This document shows, piece by piece, positions 55,080 to 64,000 of a DNA stretch of 64,000 bases (its first letter is position 1; each line of letters begins with the position of its first letter). The position numbers were made by a program, and so were the translations under genes. The stretch is from positions 4,666,815 to 4,730,814 of the forward strand of contig CM067354.1 of assembly GCA_034190875.2 (NCBI GenBank). Reading direction: 5' to 3'. Under the pieces are notes generated by a model. It was not told the DNA's origin. It saw nothing but the letters and a program-made list of their open reading frames with translations, and searched no databases. The DNA is from Urechis unicinctus (lineage: Eukaryota > Annelida > Polychaeta > Xenopneusta > Urechidae).

Positions 55080-55439
55080 TATCACAATAATAAGTTTATC
55101 TACGGACCTTGCAATACCCGGGGGAATATACCAATGCTTCCAGTAGCACAAAAAACCTCCCGTACTGTAAGATTTGGTCACTCAAACGTGCCCTTGCGAA
55201 ACGTAATTGGTGCCCGTCTAATGCTGTCAATCTTTTAACTAACCTCTCACACAATATTGCACCATAAAATAAGAAGCTGTGTCGTGCGATTAGATGGACC
55301 ACAAATGAAAGCGGATGTATACGACTAATCGGTAAAATGGATAAGTGATGCTTAGAGGCAAAAGAAGAGTATAGCTTGATCACACCGGAATGACGAGGAG
55401 TGACACGGCATATCCTGCTTTTACCTGTATTCTAGCATG

Positions 55440-56057
55440 ATGACATTTTGTACTGGTTAGGAATTAACATTAAAAGCAGAATGATGCTAAGCTTACAAAA
55501 TATATACCGATAGGACTATAAACCAGTCAAATCCGATCAATGAGCCACATATCATGTGATATACTACGAAAACATGCCATTTCAAAGAAAGAGACTGGCT
55601 GCTTATAAACTACAGCTTAGACTCAGTAAACCACAGTTGCGCCCGTTACACGGTTGAATTTAATGGTGATGCTATTCAATAAGATAAGTTGATGAGGAAC
55701 ATACGGCCTGATAATGTCGTTTCACGCATCCAATTTGACGTGGCTTGTCCACTGGCTTTAACCCATCCATGACATTTTGCGACAATCCCTACTGGTAAGG
55801 AATTGACGTTAAAAGCAGAATGATGCTCAGCTTACAATACAATATATACTGATAGCACATTGAACCAATGAAATCCTACAGCTATGGGCCAGTAAATGAG
55901 CCTTCGAATATGCTCCCATTACAATCTATGATAAATGTTTAAGGTACTCGAAGGTGGCATTACATGGTGATGCAAACGCCATGCAATTAGACAAGTTATG
56001 TGTCACATATGACCTAATAATGTCATTTCATGCATCCACTTTGCCTGGAACTCATCG
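55440..56057 (+). repeat. Internal ~300-bp tandem duplication
   Basis: 55440-55745 and 55769-56057 share TGACATTTTG, AAAAGCAGAATGATGCT(A/C)AGCTTACA and ATAATGTC(G/A)TTTCA(C/T)GCATCCA in order, offset about 305-330. The second segmental copy (61730-61985) carries the unit once. Confidence 0.8.
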
Positions 56058-57613
56058 ATATAAAAGCAAGAGGCACAACCAAGATTACCATTAACGGGAG
56101 CTGAATTCGCGTATACGTTAGTTGTGAAGAATGGGAAATGAAAGGTATGGTCCAAGTACAATGAGAAGCCAGCTCGCTCCGCGCCGACTCTTGGGAAACA
56201 TTGATTTGCTGCTTTCCGCAGCCAATGGTCAGCACATAAGACCTTTATCAACTGTCTTACAGAGAGGCTTCAAAGACGGTTAATTATAAAACCTGAAATA
56301 TCGCAAAAATATGTTGCAACCAAAACACATCTGTCTAGAATAACAACCAGAATTATAATATTTAACTGTGTGCGAGCGGAGGACTATTGACAATTTATCT
56401 ACAGATGAAAGTGTCGATGAAAGGTGTACCAGTTTTCTTACGCGCAGAATCTTACGCTCGTGTGCAAAAATGTCACAGTCTTTATACCACACTATACGAC
56501 GCAACAATCATTTATGCGTGCCCATTTACGTACTACATGCGGTGCTGGGGTACATGTTTCATAATATTACCTGCATATAACGACACTGACGTGCTTATGC
56601 TTGCAAAGGCACCCGGGCCTTCAGATGCATTGCAAATGCAATCATGATGACTGATGGGAAAGCACTAATCGCAGGGGGTCAGTATGCTGAACTAAATCAG
56701 CCATAAGTAAAACATTATTGCGAGCACAAAGCTACAAATATTAGCAACATCCCAAATGACACTCTAACGCTCAGATGTATTATTCCCGTATGACTTATCT
56801 CCCGCTCTACATCAATGTAATACAAATCAACTAATGTTCGTTGTTTGACGGATAGAAAAAGCCAGTAAACAGTCTTTTCTTACTATGCTAGCCTGGAGCG
56901 ACTATTTTTATATATATATAGCATCATAACAAAATAATGTATTGGTCAAACTTATGGGAAAAACTTGTCTACACTGCAATGAATACCCCAGCCCGAACAA
57001 ATTGAATATTTTAGCGTTATGTGACGAACATGTTTGAAAGTAATCATAACTGATTAGTGCATTTACTGACCGGAAGCACAATCTACATGTCCTTGCAAGT
57101 CCGGGTCCGAACTTAGCATATTGCAATAGATTAGATTATGCACTTGATGAACTAAATTAGTATCTTTCAAGTTGAATAAAAGTAACACGTATAGTTATCG
57201 AGAATTTTCACACCGTATGAATGCAAAAACATGGTTTTTCACAGACATCAGTAGTTTGAGGTACTGCATACAATAGCAACAAAAAACCTCACCCGCTATA
57301 ACTTAGAACGCGTTCCAACAGGAGATGCAAGTAACGCTTAAATTTCTCCTTATTTAACAAAATAAATAACATCGGATGTGGCCGCCAGGAATAAAGCGTT
57401 TAAAAACATGTACAAGGCAATAAACATACCTGGGGTTATAGCAAAACAAACCCCTTTATATTAGCATTACGATGGTGACTATTCTTTTCCAGTGAGTGTA
57501 AGATGATTGTATGCAGGCTCCTTAAGTCCATCGGACAATATGTGATATTTATACATTGCATCATACAAAACATTCTACAGAGGCGAATTTAGGCGACGAT
57601 TAATATGGCATGT

Positions 57614-57678
57614 ATCATCATCATCATCAACAACATCATCATCATCATCATCATCATCATCTTCAGCTTCAGCTTCAA
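57614..57678. repeat. (CAT)n microsatellite
   Basis: About 17 near-perfect CAT/ATC triplets followed by CTTCAG repeats. The paralogous site near 63123-63150 has only a few TCATC triplets. Confidence 0.93.
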
Positions 57679-58680
57679 CATGAGCATAATCATTTTCATC
57701 AGTCACTATCTCACTTTAAATATATTTGTCTGCAGTACAATACAATTCTGTATTATAAAACTTCGCCTCTTTTGTAAATTTAGAAGTCCGATATTGCCAT
57801 GATGAGCAAGTCCTGTCAGAATTAAGCATCACGAAATATTCACTGGCACTGGTTATAGCATAACGAAGTCGTAGAGAATCAGCTAGTGCAGTAAGAAGAT
57901 TGCATCTGATGATCAGCCAACTGAGTTATTAAATGAGCCTCTTTTCGATCGTTTTTCGTTTTGAGAGTAGGTGATGTACATTTGACCACGTGCAGCCTCC
58001 ATACCAAGGCATAACATTGCTACCGATCTCGTGGGTGATATGTTTAACTATTGTAACAATAATGTTCGGTGGTGTGTGGCTTTCATCTATTTTTTGAAAA
58101 GGAGGAATGTCAAAAGGCTTGTTTTGCCGTTTGCAAAGCAAGACACATTCAATTTGAAGCATATGATATGAATGAATGGCTGGTTCTTCCGTCTATGCTA
58201 AGTATAGGGTTACCCATGGCTTACAACCTGCCATCGATATCACTTATGGCAATAACCCATGTCGCAAATAAACGATGATCGATGACAAAACTTTCCCTCC
58301 GCGATGCTCAGTTTCAACAACAATTCATTACTGCATTTGTTTGGATTATTTATGCTTGAGAACTAATCATCAGTAGCTCCAAATATCCTTGTCTATGCAA
58401 TCCATGACTCAACATGTGTCTCGAATAACGTTTTACAAATTTAGCGGTTGTCAGCATGGTGGCATTCTTGTCAGTGGGTACACGTTTGTGCGCGTATATG
58501 CACAATTATGTATCACATAAGTGATTGAATAGCTTCTTCATCGGAGAGTGATGCTATCTGGCTATCAACTTTAAGATGGCATTTTTTGCCCCTACGACAG
58601 CACAATATAGTCCTTAAACTGAGATGCATCAGCAGAAAGAAGATTTCATTGCTTAAAGCTGCACTTCTAATAAACTTCAG

Positions 58681-61313
58681 CGAATAGTCTTGATTACGTA
58701 TCAGGCCGGTTTTTATCGGGACTTTGTATGCATAGCCATGGTGTTTATGTTTGTCCTACATATGATTGAAAGTGTGATTTGATTACTAGATTAGACGCAT
58801 ACGTAAGGATACCCCATGAAGGCATAACTAGTTATAACATTTAAGCCTCCATTTCCTGTATGAGGTGAGTACGATGGAAGGCGTATGTCATTAATCGAAT
58901 TTGTCTTCAATATGCCAGCTGATGACATTAGTCCACCGTTGCACTGTTTCGTATTTCTTCTTTTTTTATACCGCACGGGTTATCAATAAAGTACCAATAA
59001 AGACAGCATTACAGCGATGGCATTTTATGAATATCTTATATATGACGGGCTTTGCAATAGCGGTAGTAACACAAGTAGTTTTAACAATTTCTGTGATGTT
59101 ATTCTAATAACGTCGATGAAATATTGAGAGGCCAAACTAGAATATCTTATAGAATTTAGGATAGGTTACATATAGCTGTGACTTGTTGGGGAGTTAACCA
59201 TGAGTCATACTATGACCATTCAATGTTTAAGCAGATGTGGGGTTTGAAACGCGGACAGGTAACGTGTTGATCGTGATTGACCGATGGCATCAGATATCGC
59301 TGCAAACATCAGTTGTTCCACATATTGACCACGTGAAATATTCGCTTAAGCGTCTTGTGAAAAGTGTGACCCGTTCCTAACTTACATCCGATGCTCAAAC
59401 AGAGGTTCAGCTCATTATTTAATATATTTCCCCAATGTACAGAGAAGTACACCTGCTTATCGGCAGCTTGCATAACAAAGCTCCGTTAAGATCAATCCAT
59501 ACTTTGCTTTAATGCATTAAACACACAGGCTGATAAAAAGACAATCTTAAAAGACACATGCAAGAATTTTTTTTTTAATAACTGTAGACAACGGCATATA
59601 TCATTACTGATGGGTTAACCTTGACTTTTCCTCACGAGATATACTGTGCAACCTCGAAATTTCTTCGAGTTTTTGATCTGGGTAATTGAGGCTAATTACC
59701 AAATAGCGGACTATTATTGGTATCATGTGTCATCATGGCGTGCAGGTGATGAATCCAATCGTGACAGAACCTCGCATCGAAATTCGATGTATATATAGAT
59801 ACTGTTAATGTTACATCGATAAAAAACAAAGAAGAGCAACATTCCCGATATGTTGAGTAGGGAACGATCATGCGCTATGGTATGTTCAATGTCAAATCTA
59901 CTAACTTCTGCAAATATTGCGAAAAGCTAGGCAAATCAATAATACGAAATATTGAAATTTTATTACTTACTTGTTGACGAAGCCTGCGCATATGCGCCAC
60001 AATTTTGTAAATATGATAATGATTATCACACCAAATGAATATTGGTACGATGTGAAGATGAATTTGAAGTGGATATTATCACATCATGTTTTAGCACCAT
60101 AGAACGCTTCAATTTGAAATGAAACCACGAACGTGAAAGGTTAAATTAAGAAACATCGCACCTTTGCATGATGCAATCCATTTTCAGACAATTACCAGGT
60201 GTGTTCAAGTGACAATTTATAGTCATTTGTAATATAAGATTGATACGTTAGCTGCTATCAATTAAGAAAGACCTCTGATTAGATCATATTCTTCTACTCT
60301 ATCATGAATGTATGGTGACCTAAGGTAACTAAAAAAGTCAAATAACTTGCAAAGGATTTTTGGATAATGATATGTAATTATTAAGCTTGAATAATGTTCC
60401 ATTATGTTAACGTCATGACTGGAATGCAGATAGGTTATTAACAAAACTTTTCTATAATTTAGTTAACATACTGCTTCGTCTTAGTCTCATGGCTTTGCGA
60501 ATATGACCATATTACTGACCGCTGAACGGTCGGCTGTAATATTTTGGTGAAAGCTGGAGCAGTAAACTGAAAATACTTTAGTTAAGCTCTCGATCCAAGC
60601 GACCAAGCCTTAAAGTGGAAGTGCTCTTGCGATTCTTTTGCCGCATAATCAGCCTCAACGTTATCCAGCAGACAAATAGATTTATTTTAGCCTCATCAAA
60701 GTGAGTATACTTGTTATTTGCAGCACAATAAATAAAGCCCACTGTAGACTGTTGGAATCTAAAGCTTTTTACCCAGTGGAAGTAAATACAAAAGTACGTA
60801 ATGCTATGTGGCAGCGTGTTTGCTTGCAGATGGCGGTATCCTTATATTCTAAATTCTAAAGGTTTGTTGTTAAACAAGTTATATACACGGCAGCGGCTAA
60901 CAGGCCCGCACCCAGGAATGGCCGATTTCAAAATATTTGTATAACTGCAAATATACATGATGTTTTGCAAAAAGCTGTTTTAGTCAGTTGTGTCGGTCCA
61001 TTGACAGCGGTGCCTCCCTCTGTTGGTGGATGTAAATAATTACGCGCGCCCTATAATGACCTCGATATTGATGTGAATATTTCCACGAATGAACGTCCTC
61101 GGAGAGACTGTGATGTGTTTGTATCCTGCTTTAGTCTTAGTATCCATGATGACATTTCACAAAAATTTGACGAATGAGCAAGCGACTGTAATTCCCGACA
61201 ACAACAAAAATGGCGACGGCCGAGGTCAGGATCTATTTTTAGAGGCTGCAATAGCGCACGGCGACTGAAAGTCTGATTACGTTAAACTTCTGATTGCTTA
61301 CATATGGTGCAAA
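58681..61313. other. Intergenic, no gene seen
   Basis: It separates the two segmental copies. Open frames up to 68 codons have no recognised motif. Confidence 0.5.
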
Positions 61314-61333
61314 CCCCCCCCCCCCCCCCCCCC
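61314..61333. repeat. C20 homopolymer
   Basis: Twenty uninterrupted C bases (G20 on the minus strand), about 37 bases before the left end of segmental copy 2. Confidence 0.98.
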
Positions 61334-61369
61334 TTTAATGTCGCTGAGATGAACAGGCACCAGCATCTA

Positions 61370-64000
61370 AATATGGGACAATACTAATTCGACAAAATAT
61401 AGTCACAATTTGTGCCCATCAAGCCCGAACAAAACAACTCTTGGACTAGGATTTGTAAAGTCGTACGTAGATTATATTCGTCTAATATGGTAATCAATTT
61501 GCCTGACTCCTCACATAGCATTACATCACAATACAGGAAGTTGCGCTGTACATCTTGACGGACAACAAAGAGCTGATGTGTACAAGACAAAACGGCAAGA
61601 TGGGTTGTTGAACTTCTGAAAAAGCCCTATGGGTGGGTCATGCTTATAAGCAAAAGAACAGTATAATTTCGTCACTACGGGAATCGATGTGGTATATCTC
61701 GCTATCCCATCTAAATACTCTAGCGTGATGTACTACTTTGAAATTAACATTGAAATCAGTATCATACTACGCCTACAATCAAATACATATTGACAGTGCA
61801 CCGAGGCAGTCAAATGCGACCAATGAGCTACATTGCATGTAACATGATAAAAAACATGCGCCCACAAAACTGTCAATGTCGTTTCAAACATACTGACAGA
61901 CAAATGAGACTGCCATTGACGTTCATAAACTTTGGCCCAAATATGTACAGTAAATGTGCCTCGAAGTAGCTGCAGGTGATGCAATAACTCTATAATATTG
62001 AGGCATTGGCCATCAGTGCACGCCTTAATATTCTATTTCGCACTGATTAAACCTCGGATTAATAGCACCTGTTTAAAACTGCAAGTGAGCTTATGACTAC
62101 CAGTTATTTATTGATGGAGTTGATGCATGGAATTGTAAATAAAAGTTGTACTGTGTGAATGCGTGAATACGTCGCAGTCTTTATACCACACAATACGACG
62201 CATCAATCAATTATACGTGCCATTTTAAATACTACACGACGTGCTGCTTGGAACTATTACACATGGATGCATGCTTATTTTTATTACCTGTATTCCCTGC
62301 ACGTCCGTGCTAGGTAATCATAATGACTGACGGAACAGCACTAAGATTGGCTCATAATTACAGCATTATTGCGTGCACATATGCAATATGTAAAATGATG
62401 TTAGAAAACTATGGTTTATTAATTCTTGGCTGCTGATATTGCCCTCATAAGACCAATCTCGCGCTTTACAGCGTCGTCGAGGATATCAATCAAATGTTCG
62501 TTATATGACAAATACAAAAATGGCAGTAAACATTCTGATCTTTCAATGCTGGATTTATTTGACTAGTCTAAATCACGCAGTGTCATAATCAAATGTATTT
62601 TAGAAAAAGTTGATATTCTCTAAAACTAATGGGAATACATACCTATATATAAATGAATACCACCGCCTGAGCAAATGGTATATGTAATGTGTTAACTTGT
62701 AGTTACCGCCTGAGCAAATGAAGCGATATGTAATGTGTTAACGCAGTGTAAATATAAAAACCACGTTGGGGGCAGCTGTTGACAGACATCTGTAGTAATG
62801 CGTTCCGTAGCATAAGTTAATCTTAGCCGATATGATAAATAGCACCTTCCAACAAGAAAAGCAAGAGATGCTGAAATATTTACAAACAATATTAGCAGCT
62901 CGAGAGCATTTCAATACTATGGTGATTATTCTATTCCAGTCAATATATGATGCTTGCATTTGGATTACTTCAGTGCCACTGTACAATCTGTCATGCTTAT
63001 GCATTACATCAAAAGCGTTAGTTAACCTCCAAAGACGCACCGAAGATTATTTTAACAGCATCTTTGTTATGAAGTCATCTATATGTTTATATCAAAGATT
63101 ACTGGAGAGAGACCGAAGACCTACATCTTCATCATCGTCATTTTCATCAGGCGCCACCATTCTGCTCTCTAGTGAACAGGGCAATACGCCATTAATGACA
63201 GACATCTTATTTGTCTGCAGTTCGATGTTCAATGTTAGCAATTCTTTATCGCAAAACCAAATCGGCATTCAATGAGCCTTGCAGGACGATTGTTATATGT
63301 GTCTTTTCGACGATATTATGCATAAACCGAATGATTGAATAACCTAGGTGAGGCGTTCAAATTCAACGCCTACAAACAAAGTAATCCATTTTTATCTAAT
63401 ATCAGGTTAGCCTGGAATGCAAGTGAGCATCCTTTGCTATTATTTCGATCAAATGTCCTGTCTAATTGCATTCTTTTATCAATAATTGGAAACTTGTTGA
63501 CAGAACTACAATAGATCACGTTTTTGCACATGCCAAAGCATTAGATTGCTACTCCTACTACTGTTATGAAATATGAACCTGCCTTATACCGAAAACCATA
63601 ACAATTTGAGGCCAACAATAATGCTTGGTTGTGTGTGGCTTTCCTTTATTTCACGAAAGATAATCTTCCCCTAAGGGTTTATTGCCTGTTGCAAAGTTAG
63701 CACCATTCCATTTGCAGCCTTATTATATAAATGAATGGCTGGCTGCTCCATCGCAATATGCTAAGTATAGATTTACACTTACTGCGCGTGTATGCACAAG
63801 TATCTATCTTCTTAGTGGTTGAATAGCATTCTGCATTACGAAGCATACCCTCTAACTGACCATTATTATCAAGATGGCATATATGTCTATATATCAGCGC
63901 GAAAATCCTCAAACAGAGAGGCATAATTAAATGCTACATCATCATCTTTTAAGAAGAGTTCACTGCTTAAAGCTGCACGTCTGTTTTGCTTGATAATTTG
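61370..64000 (+). repeat. Direct segmental duplication, copy 2 (runs off window)
   Basis: Partner of 55080-58680. The match is still continuing at the window end, so the right limit is unknown. A 147-codon frame at 62832-63275 is absent from copy 1 and includes a serine run made by TCATC triplets. I do not call it a gene. Confidence 0.8.

Larger units (their letters stand above)
55080..58680 (+). repeat. Direct segmental duplication, copy 1
   Basis: Collinear with 61370-64000. Anchors: TCTTTATACCACAC near 56479 against 62179; TTTGTCTGCAGT near 57725 against 63210; GTGTGTGGCTTTC near 58072 against 63632; GAATGAATGGCTGG against AAATGAATGGCTGG near 58170 and 63730; GCTTAAAGCTGCAC near 58652 and 63966. 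Divergence is substantial with many indels. No protein is conserved, so this looks like non-coding duplication or an unidentified element. Confidence 0.8.

Noticed and set aside
62832..63275. 147-codon gene in the segmental duplication
   Set aside because: The homologous part of copy 1 does not keep the frame, and the serine run is triplet-repeat derived.

Overview
The window reads as nuclear DNA from an animal, most likely an invertebrate bilaterian. The evidence is a GnRH/AKH/corazonin-type G protein-coupled receptor gene split by short GT-AG introns, a decayed Polinton/Maverick DNA polymerase, a tRNA-derived SINE with target-site duplications, and many long (TA)n, (GT)n and (ATGT)n microsatellites in AT-rich sequence. 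I cannot name the phylum. No bacterial operons, rRNA genes, intact tRNA genes or CRISPR arrays were seen.

Layout: 1-3.3 kb is mostly featureless, with one frameshifted coding-like stretch at 1.2-1.7 kb. 3.3-7.7 kb holds TA tracts and one copy each of two dispersed repeat families; their partners lie in inverted orientation at 50.0-52.0 kb and 39.7-40.6 kb. 7.7-15.8 kb is nearly empty. 15.8-18.8 kb is microsatellite-rich and contains a strong hairpin and one possible terminal exon. 19-23.4 kb has a degenerate satellite, a 130-bp tandem duplication, a 58-bp repeat pair and a 408-bp ATGT array. 25.7-26.2 kb has two almost pure TA tracts. 30.06-33.63 kb is a Polinton-type protein-primed family B DNA polymerase pseudogene on the minus strand. 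41.6-44.4 kb is the receptor gene on the minus strand. It is the only intact gene I can support: six coding exons, 420 codons plus stop, with a TATA-like box and two AATAAA signals. 50.0-52.0 kb is the second copy of repeat family 1, interrupted by the SINE. 55.1-58.7 kb and 61.4-64.0 kb are a diverged direct duplication cut by the window end.

The receptor is the only clear host function. The rest is best read as decayed mobile DNA, duplications and simple repeats. The paired repeats allow several before-and-after comparisons: an empty SINE site, and TA and CAT microsatellites present in one copy but not in its paralogue. I found no convincing new multi-gene system. Short open frames outside the entries below could not be told from chance. 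All repeat boundaries and identities come from reading by eye, not from computed alignments.
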